From contig VUYV01000333.1 in NCBI GenBank assembly GCA_008711295.1, positions 218,512 through 282,511 on the forward strand: a stretch of DNA of 64,000 nucleotides, written 5' to 3'. The position numbers were made by a program, and so were the translations under genes. The notes under the pieces are model-generated. The model had not been told where the DNA came from. It did not search any database and saw only the letters and a program-made list of their open reading frames with translations. Numbering within the stretch: the stretch's first letter is position 1; each line of letters opens with the position of its first letter. This DNA is from Anarhynchus alexandrinus (Eukaryota > Chordata > Aves > Charadriiformes > Charadriidae). Shown here one piece after another: positions 13,021 to 25,066 of the stretch.

Positions 13021-16000
13021 CTCCCCCTTTTTTTTTTTTCCAGTCCCAGGTTTAATCCTCCAGTGCACACGGCGCGCAGCCACCCGCCTGCCTCTCACGT
13101 TTAGCAGTCATTTTTGTAACTCAGAGCGACTGTTTTTAGCCAGTCCTCAAAATTGAGGAAAATAATTGCAAGACAGAGCAAAATAACATAAGCATGCTTT
13201 AATTCTGCAAAGTCTGGGGAATTAAAGCTCCTTTCTCTAAATGGCACTCAGTGCCGTTAAATTAAACATGCGGGCTGAAAGCGTCTGTCCAGCACGCTCT
13301 TAAAGAAGCGCTTTTCTGAAAATGGAGGAACAGGGAAAGAACCCCGGCTATGAGAAACGGCTTTAGACGGCGTATTGCCGAGCGCCCGCGTCTCACCCAC
13401 ACCCTCCGGCCAGCGCCGCTTCCACACCCGGGAGGCGGCCGGCAGAGATGGCAATAGCCAATTTGTGGCTTGTTAGAGTTTACACTTCTTTATTGCCATT
13501 TGAGTGGAGCAGACACTGATGCCGAGGAAGCGGGAGGGAAATGGCTCGAGCCAATAGTGTGTCCTGTCGGGAAATTAATTTGAGTCCAGTTTTTGCGCCC
13601 CAAACCGCGGCGATAATCCACTACGGGAGGACTGGCACTGCTGAAAACAAGATCGGTATCATGGAGGAGTCAGCAGCTCCTCCAGCACAGACCCAGTTTA
13701 GTGTTAATTTAAAGCTCACACTGGACACCTAACAAGTGCCTTTTATCACAGAAAATTTTAAAAGGAACAACTTTTTCTGACATAAATGTCTCTGCTAACA
13801 ACAAAGACCAGGAGTAGCTTGTGCCCAAAGAATAAATGTTTTTCGAAAGCTTAGCAACAGCTCACGCACTGAATGTCATCATCTGCCGCGGAAGGCAGCA
13901 CTGCATCGTCAGGATTAAGTGAAATTATCCCGAGTCCTGTTTGCAATGTTTTTTTAGCTCCGCATCTTATCTTTCTGTCTGAAGGTCAACTGAGAATTAT
14001 CCGTCCCTACTTTTGTTCATGAATAGAGGCTATGATTAAAAGTCAAGAAGTGCTAACTATAATTATTTATTATTAATAATACTTGTTGTTGTTATTATTA
14101 TAGCACTTTTGAAAACTCCTGGAATTTAACTCAGTGCAGAGAAAACATAATTCAGTTCACATTTTCAAGCTTTTTCTTATATTTGAGGGTAAGAAACAAG
14201 ATTTAAATGAAAGCTGGGAACCTAACCTCACCCTGTGCTCTCCATCACACAGTTTCTGATTTCTCAAAATCTTGGGGGGGAATATGGTGCGCAGTGCCTC
14301 TACACATCTCTGCCACAGGTACCTGTTTGGGGGGCACCGATCACCTTTGCGCGGTGCTGAGCCACGTGGGTGAACAGCACCAGATTTCTGTTATTATTGT
14401 TATTGTCAACCAAAGCAGCAGCAACACAAGTGACTATCAGCAGCAATATTCTCGCTTGGTTTATATCAATCATTTATCTGCTCTCCAAGTGGCACACAAG
14501 TGGCTTCCCAGATTTCTTGTGACATTATATGTGTGTATATTTGCAACGAGATATGTTATAAGAGTATGACCCCAGCCCTGGCCCAGTCCCTTGAGCAGTC
14601 CCTACCAGGGGCTCAGGTAAGTGATACATGCATTGGTTTTCATTGTTTTGACATCTTTCCAGCGCTAATTAAAGCCTGAAGTGCTGTTTCTTTGATTATC
14701 CCATTTGGTTGTTCAGAACTGCGAATGTGTTTCTCCCAAGAGCAGAGCTGGCTCTCGGGCAGGGTCCCTCCGGCTGGGGCCAAGGGAAACACCCCGACGG
14801 CGCGCAAGGCGCTGGACTCGCTCTGTGAACCCGCAGGAATTTTAAATGAAATCCATAAAATTTATTTAAAATATGAAATGAATTCATATGTCTATTTGTA
14901 CTGGATTAATTAGTAAATAATCATAACCATTCTTCTCTTCGCTGCTGTCCCTATGTGAAGGGTTGGGGCTGTTCCCAAACGCTCTCCTGAAGAGCCCTAT
15001 GGCACAACAGCTCCACACCCGGCAGTGGCTCCCAACACCACGTGACGACTTTCCTCATCTGCTGGGTCTAAAACCCCCATTTTAATGGGGGCTGGGATCC
15101 GACAGGGTCAGCCCCGTGCCTACACACCAGCATTGCACTTGGTGTGCCTTTACACGCATTGGCAGACCCTTGACTTGCTGGGCCTTTAGGATCTTCCTTT
15201 TAAATATGTGCTTAAATATCCCCGAGCGGGCGCCAGCGCGCTCCCAAGAGCCGTCGCTCGCGGGGCCGAGCGCTCGGGGTGAGCTGTGGATTCACACCTC
15301 GGCCCATCCCCATCCCGCGGTGTCAGCACCGCCGGGACCGACCCGCACGCCACGGCCATGGCCATGGCCACCGCCACCACCACGCTCAGCCGTTCCCGCG
15401 AGACTCCTGGAAATAAGCAATCATGGGAGCTCAGCTAGCAGATTTACCAGTTCCTTTGCCTGCATGTTCGAGCGCTTTAGATGATTTATCTGCTCAGAAA
15501 AGGATTATTTTTGAGCCTCCCTTTGCCAAAAAATGTAAGCCTTATCAAATGGAAATCAGAATCTATCCCTCGGATCAGCAGCCTGGATCAAAGCTGAGGT
15601 GGAAAGGAGGTCATACAAAACGCAGACACTTTCATGAATATTTGCCTTGCTTTTCCTTAAGCTTTACAGCCGAAGGTCTGATCCCGAGCACGCCGAGTGC
15701 CCCGCAGCGCCGCGGGCTTCCAGCTCTCACGCAGCCGGGGAGCAAGGGACAGTGTCATTTGGCTTCTGTAATAGATCAGATTGCAAAATCCTGAGAAGTT
15801 CTGTTTCCTTTCTTTCTGCTGGTGTTTATAATAGCAATAAAGGGATCGTCAGATCCAAATTCCTACTTATCCGTGTCACTTCTAACCCAGAATAGTTTAC
15901 CTGTGCTCCTCAGGTAACCTCTTCATGCAGAGGAAGGCAGTACCTCAGGTGGGAGATCTTTGCAACAACCAAATAAAATGTGGAAAAGGTTCTTCAACAT

Positions 16001-19000
16001 TCTGAACACTGAGAAAGAGGTATTTTATATGCCTCCATTTCTACCATCAGCAGAAAAAGAGCTGCTTCTCTCTCCACTGGCTGTTCTGAGGAACGGGGCA
16101 ACGTCTGCAAACTCAGAGTCATCCAAATAAGAAGTGGCATAAAATTGTGAGGTTTCATCAATACCAAAGCCGTCGTTTGGATTGAACTCTATTTGAATGC
16201 CATTACACAGATTTATTGCTTGCCATTTAAACATTTCCTATGTTCCCATTGAAGCTGGCTCGTGTTCTGCCCTGCTACATCATTCTACATTGTGCTACTT
16301 TTTGCACATTATTCCTTGCACAGAGAAATACTACACGTAGTGTTAGAAAATGCATTATCTAAGTGTTCAGCTACAACGATGAATGTTATCTTATCTGATT
16401 TAAAAAAGGAGTTACTGTAACTCATTCCTGGGTGAACAATATGAATTTTCATTCCAGAAGGCTTCCTGGTCAGAAACCTGTGCACGGGGATCTTGAAAAA
16501 TCTTTTTTTTTTTTTATTTGCCAGCTTGTCACCTCATACAAAATCATAATTGCTGGTCAGTTTGACCCCGAATTTTGCGATGAGCAAAGCCAGTCATATT
16601 TCAAAGGCTGTGCCACTGTGTCCTGATTAGCCTCACCCCTGTCTGTAACAGAAGCAAAATTGTGTTCAACACCAATAAAGTTTGCATATTTGGTGATTTC
16701 ACACATTTTCCTAGTGGGCATAAAAAGCCCAACAGTTGCTCTCTGTTTGCACTGCACAGCAAGCGGGACCCCGTTTCCAACACCCGCACTGTGGGGGTCT
16801 GCTCTCCGGGCAGCGGCCAGCCGCCGCGCCAGACCCGCTCCGCCGCCGGGACGGGGGAAGCACCGCTCCGCGCGGGCTCTGCTCTCCCGCTGAGGCGACC
16901 GCAACACCCACCTCGGGGCCGCTCTTGCGGGCGATGAAGTCTATTGCAGATGGGACATCGGTAACACACCAGAAAACCAAACTCAAGCCAAGGTCTGCTT
17001 TCCCGCAGAAACTGAGGGTCTTAAAAGCCAGCAAACACCAGCAGTGTCCGGGCAAAGTGCCCGCGTGTTCCAAAATCCCCTTTAATGAGCTGATCTTCCA
17101 GCCTGTTAAGCAGCAAGATCTCCCTCATGTGCGCATGATCTAAGAGCAAGAGAACCTCCTGCTCAGAGAGATGTTTGCATAAATATCCCTTTCGAGCTTC
17201 TTGAGAAGCTTAGATGAGAGATTTTCCATTCATGAAGAACTTCATTTAACGCTGGACTATCCAAAAATACTAACTGAATTCACTTTCAAGCTATCAGCTC
17301 CTGCTTCTGCTGTGAGCAAGTTTAAGTTAATGCATTAACAAAAGCCCTCTTTCTGTATCAAAGGTCTGTACTGAGGATTAAGATCTGAATTCCAAGTTAG
17401 CCCTTAATGACACAGACATGCACGCAGAAAACCTCCCCTTCAGCCACAAGACTACATCCTGCTCCAGCAAGGCAGAAATAATAATCTTACCAGATTCAAT
17501 AATTAAAAAAAATCAGATTAAGCTTGAATTCTAGTTATAGAATTTGTCTGCAGGTAAAGTTATTTTTAATCTGTTCCGAGATAAAAGAGTAACTCTATTT
17601 CTGCCCATTAGTATTCCTGTACATAGAGAGGGGGTTGGTATGATAATCTGGTTTGGGGCAAGCACCCATGTCTGCTATTTTTCCCCCCTAAGCAACCAGT
17701 TGGGAACCATCCCCTCCTCACCATTAGGAAACAGCGTGAAAACACCGTCCGTGCCTGGTCACCACGCTCACCGCCGAGACTGCTGCCAGACCCACCCGCA
17801 CAAGCCAGCCCCGCAGCTCCTCCAGACCCTCAGCACCACCACCCACCGAGCGATAGCGCCACAGCAGCCCTCACCTCCTCCGCGCACACGAAGCCTTCGG
17901 CATCACCGCAGCGGGCTCAGCCCTCGGCCGCACAGAGCCCGAGAGGGGCTCAGCCCCGCAGCAGCTCCGTCCTCCCCCGCTCCCGCCCGGACGAGCCGTA
18001 CGGCGGCACTGGAGCTCAGACATTATTTCCAGTAAGGTTCTCTAACGCTGCATTTCTCTACCGGTAGCACGGCCCCAGGTCTGCCCTGGCGCCGGAGGAG
18101 AGCGGGAGCCCGCGGAGGCAGAGTGGGACCAGTGCCGAAGGGGACGAGGCTGCAGAAAGCCTTCATCTCCTCTTCAGTGATTTTTCAGCTATTTTTATCT
18201 TCAATGTGATAATTAAGTAGCAAGGAAAAAAAAAAAAGGGCTTACAAGGAGCAGGGCCTTTCATTTTTATTTTCAACATTTTGTCTGTCTCATTAAGAGT
18301 TCCGTCAGGGAGGAGCGCCACGTCCCCAGCGATGCCATCATCACAGAAACAGAGCTTCACCCTTGTACAAGTTACAGCGGTGAGTGCTGCGTGAAGCCAC
18401 CGGGCTTTGGAAGAAAAGGCAATTCCCCCCACACACCCCCAAAAAATAATCAAGTTCTTATCAGACTCAGAGGTCTTGAGCTGCATTTAGGCAAAGGGGA
18501 GGATGGGGAACGACAGCCTCAGCTCTGCTCTCTGGCACACACCAACAGCCCTTCTCCAAAATCATCCCTGTGCCACCCTCCGGCTGTGCCTGCGGGGGCC
18601 GTACCCCCACCCCTCGGAGCCGCCCGGGCACGCTGCACCAGGAGAGGCTGTCGGCAGATGGGACCCCCCCGGGTGCCGGGGGGAGCACAGCAATCCCAGC
18701 GCAGAAGGGCCCCGAGAGCCAGGGGTGGGCACGCGCCTCCGTCCCCCTCCCTAACGACGAGGATAGCTGTGGCTGCTCTCCCAGCACTGCTTGCAGGTGT
18801 GCTCCATCAAACCCCAAATGGAAAACACACACAGGCTTCCTTCCAGGAAAGCGAACGCACCGAGGAGACGAGGTTCGCACCCACAGACCAGCGGTTCCTC
18901 CCAAAGCAAGGAAATACAAAAAGTGGATGGGAGAAAAAGCAGCAGCAAAGGCGTTACTACAGCTCCTTCCGGAGCCGCCGGTTCTTCCCTCTCTCCTGTG

Positions 19001-19009
19001 TCCTGGCAC
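13021..19009. other. Upstream sequence, no gene recognised
   Basis: Mixed-composition DNA. AT-rich, motif-dense parts lie near 14030-14110 and 16240-16720. GC-rich blocks lie near 15220-15400, 16780-16930, 17740-18170 and 18570-18760. Short homopolymers occur at 16503-16515 (T) and 18226-18237 (A). A small inverted repeat at 15074-15091 pairs CCCCCATT with AATGGGGG over a 2-base loop. No exon with plausible splice sites and a recognisable protein was found. Confidence 0.55.
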
Positions 19010-19061
19010 AGCCCCTCATCAGCGATGAGCCCTCATCCTCAGCCCCTCATCAGCGATGAGC
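19010..19061. repeat. Two-copy direct repeat, 21-bp unit, 31-bp period
   Basis: The 21-base unit AGCCCCTCATCAGCGATGAGC occurs at 19010-19030 and again, identical, at 19041-19061, with 10 intervening bases that partly resemble the unit. Each unit contains the near-palindrome CTCATCAGCGATGAG. It looks like a small local tandem duplication. No coding or mobile-element context is visible. Confidence 0.85.
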
Positions 19062-19699
19062 ATCCCACCACAGCCCGGGCTGCTCCCGCTGCCTTTTGGG
19101 AGACAAAACTCCCGCTGGCCCACCGCTCGGGAGCCACGGGGTGCCCGCGGCCCCTTCTGCTTGACAGCTTCTGCACTTTCTTTTACCCACAAATATTTTA
19201 ATGTTTACTGCCTCTAATTCAAAAGACATCCAAAGTTCTCCACGCACTGTAGCAGAAGCATGCAAATTTTCGCACAGATTTGAAATTTGGGACTAACCTC
19301 GCAGACGCAGGTCTGTGACCATCAGCCACCGGTGTGACGGGCGAGCGCGGTGCCGTGCGCGGGGCGGTGACAGACAGCGGCTCCTTGGCAGGAGCCAGAA
19401 GCGATCCGAGCACAGGTCTGCTATATCTGGTGTGCCACACAGGCACCATAATCCAATTAACTCTTCATCCTGCCCAGTCCGTGGCTGCCCAGCACCGGGT
19501 CCGGGGGGCCCTCTGCCACGCGGGTGGGACGCTCCTTCCCGGGACACGGGGACTCGTGGAGAAGCAGCCCCAGAGCCTGCAGGGAGAAGCTGGCAGCCTC
19601 GGCCTTTTATCATCTCCCTTCCCAGCCCAGGCCACACTGATTGATGCGGTAAGGTAACGATCTCACATGGTGAATGGCTTATAGAGGGCAGGTGAGCCT

Positions 19700-19717
19700 A
19701 AAAAAAAAAAAAAAAAN
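19700..19717. repeat. Poly-A run ending in a single unresolved base
   Basis: Seventeen A are followed by one N at 19717. The unresolved base directly after a long homopolymer most likely marks a sequencing or assembly problem rather than biology. The true length of the run is uncertain. Confidence 0.9.
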
Positions 19718-22700
19718 GCTCTTACTGGCCACCCCCACCCCTCTGACGCACCCCTGGGTGAAGCACTCACGTGTGGAGCAGCTGTTTTCCATTCCGGTTT
19801 GCCCCAAACCAGGTCACCGAAGCACAGGCCTTGGGCGGAGAAGACACTTTTGGTACGACTCTATACCCATACACTGGTCAGCTGAACAAGGACTCTCTCC
19901 CCGATTTCTCCTCCCTGCCCCCATATCTAATAATAATAAAAAGGAATCATGATAGTACAGGAGTCATTCCCCAGACAATAGCGAGGCAGGCTGTATATTG
20001 CTTTATGGCTGTTGACTTGATTTAAAATGCACTCTTAAAAATGAAAGAACAACTCCTTAAATTTGCAGTAACTGTATAGTTCCACAGATCTGATTTACTG
20101 GTTATGAGCCACCGAAAAACTGCAATTGCAATTTATTGTATTGTTGACTCCAGCAGTGAAACCTTCAGCATCACTCTGGCTCTGGTAACCATTCCAAACC
20201 CGATAATTTAACATTACTCATTTATTTCAGGTTGGTTTGGGTTTTTTTTTTTCCGCTTTTCTTTAATTGGTCTCTCAACTTCCAGGAGATAACGATGACT
20301 GCTTTGATGGTGACTGGTTAACCCACTGTGTGTGAGATCAAAGGAGTGCAGTTGACTTGCGCTTTGCTCAGTGCAGAGCTTTTTAGCCTTGCTTGACTCA
20401 TAATTGCGAGAATTCCCAGCCGGCTGGAGGCAGATCACCGCAAAGGAGACTTACTGCAGAGCCCTCGGATAAGGAACGGTGTGTAGAGTCCTGTGTAAGG
20501 CACTACAGCCCGAGCAGCAGAGCAGAGCAAGGCAGCAAAGAATCCATAAGGTTCTGCGAGCTTTAAGCCCATTGTCCCCATTTCCCTCCCGTCGGCGTTG
20601 CTCTGTTCTCACTCCCGCATCTGCGGTGCATCTACCGCCCGTTGACGCAGCACAAGCGAGAGCCACGTCGGGCCCGCGGGACGGGCGGCGCTGCAGGCCT
20701 AGCGGAAAAAATGCTCCAAATTCAGGACGGCGAAACCGCACTTCTCTGGCACCGTTCTCTTCAAGGCATAAACCAGGGGAAACCTCAGCAGCGCTGCCTC
20801 GCAAGCAGGCGCGGAACACCCAGGCACACCAGTTTCCACCGCGCCCGTCCCTACCTGCCTCCCGCCACGCGCCCGGGGCCATCTGTAATCAGGAGCGTTA
20901 ACACAAGACTCTCATTACTTAAACGTTTGGATGTTGATAGCGTGGAATACGGCCAATTAAGCACAATCCCCCATGAGCTGCTGCAGTCAGCAGCGCTGCA
21001 AACCAGCGTTGTTAGTTTACTCCCCGTGTGAAACGGGACTGGACGAGGGAGCCATGGTACGCGCCGGGGAGAGACAGAGGACAGCGGACAATAAGTCAAA
21101 GCCCCGATTCAGTATCGCTGCTACCCTTCAGGGGGCTTTCCCCTCTACTATCACGTGTGATGTTTTCTTGATTCATTAAGGTCAGCGGAACAGAAAATTT
21201 TGCAGCTGCTGGCTAGCGAGCAGAGCTGCTGGACCCCATCCACGGCTCTTTCCTCTTCCCTTTTGGAAAGAAGTGGCAGAATGCAGCTGCCTGTGAGGCT
21301 TTATTTCGGGTTGGAAAATCTCCAGACATTGAGGGGGGAAAAAAACGGAACGTGCTGAAATCGGAGATGGCCTTGAAGCAGCCCCCCCGTTTCCATGTAC
21401 CAACGGGCAGGGGGAGATTGCAGACCGGGAGAGGGACATGGACCGTCCACCACGCGCCCACGTCTCTGACCGACGGACGGGTCCAAGAACCGCACAAGGA
21501 TGCAAACGGCACCCTGTGAATTCTGCAGTGTCCCCCAAAGTGGAGCTAATGCAATCTCCAGTCACCCTGAATAAATCCCCCAACCCTTAACATCGCCCTG
21601 CATGGAACCTTCTTCAAAAGGTGCTTGAAAATGAGCCACTTTTTCCTTCAGGATTCTTTTAAGCCAATAACTTGATCCCCTTAAAAACCCCCGAGGGATG
21701 CTGAGAGAATTTGGGGTTTCATTTGTTACAAAGCTCTATAAAATGTTTCAGACACCGGTTTTGCAAAAAACCTAAAGCACAACTGTGTTAGGAAAGACCA
21801 TTTATTATGGGCACTTTCTTAATAGTCTGGTGTTCCATATAAGAGAGCCTGCAAACCTTGATCCAAATCCAATTTTGGGCAGTTTTTTTCCTGTGCCAAA
21901 ATAAATTTTTCACCAGAAGTGTGCTGATAAAAGAAAATTTAGATTAGCCCCAGTGAAGACCATTTCTGCCCCTAAGGTAGGCACTGCAGTTTCCAGTGAT
22001 AAAATATATCCATGAGACAGACACAGGAGCGAGCGAGATACTTCAGCTCCTTATTTTGCCAGGCCTGTGGCACGAAGGCATCCTACTGCAAGGAAGGGTC
22101 AGATATTTTTAATTGTATTTATAGGATGAGATAGAAAGTGCCTCATGTCTTCCTTCCTTCATTCATTTTTAGGACCACCTGTTGTGTGCGTTTGTGTACC
22201 GTGGTAAGAAGCCCAAGAGATGGATGGATGGATGGATGAAGTTTTGGAGAAATGCCCTATCATTTGCTTTCCTACGCCAGAGCGATGGGGAGACAGCCCG
22301 ACAAACAGGTAACCAGATCTCTCTTTATACTTTCGTACAACTTATGTCCTTCAGGAATCATAGAGCCACCTATAAATATTTGTACATTCCGATAATATAC
22401 CTTTTGTCAGTAAATATTATTATATTCTTTCCTTAGATGGAAATGAGGAACGCAGAGCTTAAGAGACTCAGCCAAGGTCTGGGAGAGGTTTCGAAAGAAG
22501 CAGAGCTATAGTCAAGCAGCTGTGTTTTCCAGGCTGTTGCCATCACCAGACCACATATATAATTTTAAGGTTACAAAGACTGACTCTTTCGCATAATCAT
22601 ATTAATGATCTTTCTTTAATCTGCGCAGGCATTTTCACAAGCTCGGATCCAAAGCGAGGGAACTGTTGGCACAATCTATAGGACATAATCAGACTACAAA

Positions 22701-23106
22701 GCTACAATGTTATGGCAAGCTGTAATTTCAAGCAACGGAGCTAGCTTTATTACTGCCACTGTCGCTACAGAATGCTTATACAGCACGGCCACGAAGTCAC
22801 AGGGATATTTAGATGCAGAATTAATGCAGGACAGCGCCCAGTGTAAAGAACACACACAGTAAATAAAATACACTATAGAGGCATAGGATATAAATACAGA
22901 AGAAAAAGGCAGAGCAAAAAAACCAAGTGAACTATATTTAATATTGATATTCAACCATGCACAGTTTATTCCAGTTGTTTCTCTGCACGTGTGGCTTCTT
23001 TTAACACTGGCAGGTTCTACTTTTCAGTAATAGAATGAGAAAAAGTTGTTAAAAGAGTTTTAATAAAACCTATAATTGGTGCGGTAGAACCTAAGCAGAT
23101 ATTCCT
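19718..23106. other. Upstream sequence, no gene recognised
   Basis: A GC-rich block sits at about 20580-20900 and AT-rich DNA dominates from 21580. The stretch 22560-22960 is AT-rich with homeodomain-type cores. A T run is present at 20242-20252 and a tetranucleotide repeat at 22219-22238. No open frame resembles a known protein and no mobile-element sequence was recognised here. Confidence 0.55.
22219..22238. repeat. GATG tetranucleotide microsatellite, 5 copies
   Basis: Five perfect GATG units in a row. Likely length-variable. No link to a gene is visible. Confidence 0.95.
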
Positions 23107-23248
23107 GGAAAGAGAGAGAAAGGGAAAGGCAGAAAGAAAGAGTAAAAGAGAAAGAGAGAAAGACAGAGTTAAAGAGAGAAAAAGAGAGAAAAGAAGAGAA
23201 AGAAACAAAGAAACAAATAAAGAGAAATAGAAAGAAGGAGAGAGAGAA
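23107..23248 (+). repeat. Homopurine (GA/AAAG-rich) tract, about 140 bases
   Basis: The + strand is almost entirely A and G, mostly GAGA, AAAG and AGAAA units, with only about a dozen scattered pyrimidines. Polypurine/polypyrimidine tracts of this length can form intramolecular triplexes under superhelical strain (established for such sequences in general). It lies about 1.5 kb upstream of the inferred KCND3 CpG island. Any functional effect is inference; it may be only a decayed microsatellite. Confidence 0.85.
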
Positions 23249-24020
23249 TTAGGAATATTTCCACATCAGACTATCTGCAGCTAGCTTGCTTTTGACATTC
23301 ATACTCTATTTAAAAATACAAAATTGGGAGCATTGAAAAAAAAAGTTCCCAAATTAGCTTTTTAATAGAGATCGGAAGTTAAAAGGGGGCCGAGTCATGG
23401 GGGAAAAGCTATAGAGAATCACAGCCAGGCCAGAGCCAGCGAGGAGCGAGGGCAGAGCACGCCTGATGAGAGGAGTCAGTAAGTTTTATGAAGTGATGAC
23501 ATTGTAAATCACAGAAAAATCTCGTATACCAGTAAAAGCCAAATGACATTTCTGGTTTTGCTTTCTTCTGAGCATCTGCAAGAGGAAAAGAGCAAGTGGA
23601 GATATAGGGAGTATTTTAAAGAGGGAGCAGTTCTGAAGACGTCTGATAGAGATGGGTTCTGGATGCTTTGATTTGCTTAAATTCCTACAGCCACTGAAAG
23701 TTTCTCATCGAAGTTTTAGGATTCAGTTTGCGTGCAAAGCGTCCACCATACAACTATCACTACCCATATTCTAAAAATTATAACACGTTGTGTTTGCACA
23801 ACCTCATTAACTAGTCTGCAGACATAGTAATGCAACTCACAAATATTATTGGGTGAAATTGTTCTGGGGGAGGATTACCTGGGACATGATGTTCAGAAAT
23901 TAGTATTATTTTTAAATAATTGCATTGAATTATCAGGGATTAGAAAACGTTGAGACATTGAACAGGACTGATCAGGATTCTGACGTCAGAGTTTCCAGTT
24001 CAGATTTTCCAAACCAGACA
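23249..24020. other. AT-rich sequence between purine tract and CR1 elements
   Basis: Low-GC DNA with no gene, repeat family or open frame that I recognise. The + strand stays purine-rich for a short distance past the tract. Confidence 0.5.
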
Positions 24021-24307
24021 ATCATAGAAGCATAGAATGGTTTGGGATGGGAGGGACCTTAAAGGCCATCCAGTGCCACCCCCTGCCCTGGGCAGGGACA
24101 CCTCCCACCAGCCCAGGTTGCTCCAAGCCCCGTCCAACCTGGCCTTGAACACCTCCAGGGATGGGGCAGCCACAGCTTCTTGGGGCAACCTGCGCCAGGG
24201 GCTCACCGCCCTCAGAGTGAAAAATTTCTTCCTGATATCTCATCTAAATGTCCCCTCTTCCAGTTTAAAACCATTCCTCCTTGTCATATCGCTACGCTCC
24301 CTGATAG
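24021..24307 (-). mobile_element. CR1 LINE fragment, 3' end, minus strand
   Basis: The + strand starts with TCATAGAAGCATAGAATGG and continues with the reverse complement of the avian CR1 3' region (phrases such as GGGACCTTAAAGGCCATCCAG and GGCCTTGAACACCTCCAGGG). Translating the minus strand gives the end of the CR1 ORF2 protein, including RRLPQEAVAAPSLEVFKARL, close to the NRLP...APSLEVFK pattern of CR1 C-termini. The copy is 5'-truncated, as is usual for CR1, and stops where a second CR1 piece begins. It is old and not mobile. Confidence 0.93.
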
Positions 24308-24485
24308 TCACAGAATCACAGAACCACAGAACCCCCGGTCAGAAGGGACATCAGGAATCATCTGGTCCAACCTTCCTTGGCACAAGCACGAGCTAGACCA
24401 GACGGCCCAGCACCCTGTGCAGCTGAGTCAGTGCCCAGTGATGGGGAATCCACCTCTTCCCTGGGGAGATCACTCCAATGGCTGA
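24308..24485 (-). mobile_element. Second CR1-type fragment, different subfamily, minus strand
   Basis: It opens with a fresh 3'-end signature (TCACAGAATCACAGAACC) directly after the first CR1 fragment. It continues with CR1-like reverse-complement sequence of another subfamily, with phrases like ATCTGGTCCAACC and GTGATGGGGAATCCACC. It ends near TCCAATGGCTG. The abrupt change shows either one element inserted at the end of another or two adjacent insertions. Subfamily assignment needs a repeat library. Confidence 0.85.
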
Positions 24486-24733
24486 AATCCGAGCGTTGAC
24501 ATATTTGAGGATTTGTGGGGGGCTTTCTAATTTTTTACTTTTAATTTTTCAATAAGGCCTCGGTTTAAGAGCTGCCAGGAGAAAGGCACATCATAGCGTG
24601 CCTCAGACACGCCCGCAAACCGGGACACACGCACCCCACCGGGAAGACGCGCCCTGGATGGCGATGCCTTTGCCACCTCCCCGTTTCCCCCATTTTTGAA
24701 AGAGCAGAGCACACCAGAGCCCCCCACAACGCC
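24486..24733. other. Left flank of the assembly gap, entering the CpG island
   Basis: AT-rich for the first 80 bases, then GC-rich from about 24596. The sequence is cut off by the run of N. No gene is supported. Frames that appear to run from here through the gap are artefacts of undefined bases. Confidence 0.6.
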
Positions 24734-25066
24734 NNNNNNNNNNNNNNNNNNNNNNNNNNNNNNNNNNNNNNNNNNNNNNNNNNNNNNNNNNNNNNNNNNN
24801 NNNNNNNNNNNNNNNNNNNNNNNNNNNNNNNNNNNNNNNNNNNNNNNNNNNNNNNNNNNNNNNNNNNNNNNNNNNNNNNNNNNNNNNNNNNNNNNNNNNN
24901 NNNNNNNNNNNNNNNNNNNNNNNNNNNNNNNNNNNNNNNNNNNNNNNNNNNNNNNNNNNNNNNNNNNNNNNNNNNNNNNNNNNNNNNNNNNNNNNNNNNN
25001 NNNNNNNNNNNNNNNNNNNNNNNNNNNNNNNNNNNNNNNNNNNNNNNNNNNNNNNNNNNNNNNNNN
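24734..25066. other. Assembly gap, 333 N
   Basis: A continuous run of unresolved bases. The right edge is extreme G-rich sequence (25067-25140), the kind of sequence that drops out of short-read avian assemblies. The true length may differ from 333. The gap falls inside the inferred KCND3 promoter island, so part of the promoter or first exon may be missing. Confidence 1.

Noticed and set aside
15320..15345. RE1/NRSF-like sequence (TCAGCACC followed by GGGACC)
   Set aside because: The spacing and the second half site do not fit the RE1 consensus.
18391..19059. 222-codon open frame, plus strand
   Set aside because: Low-complexity composition in a GC-rich block, overlapping minus-strand frames of similar length, no known domain.
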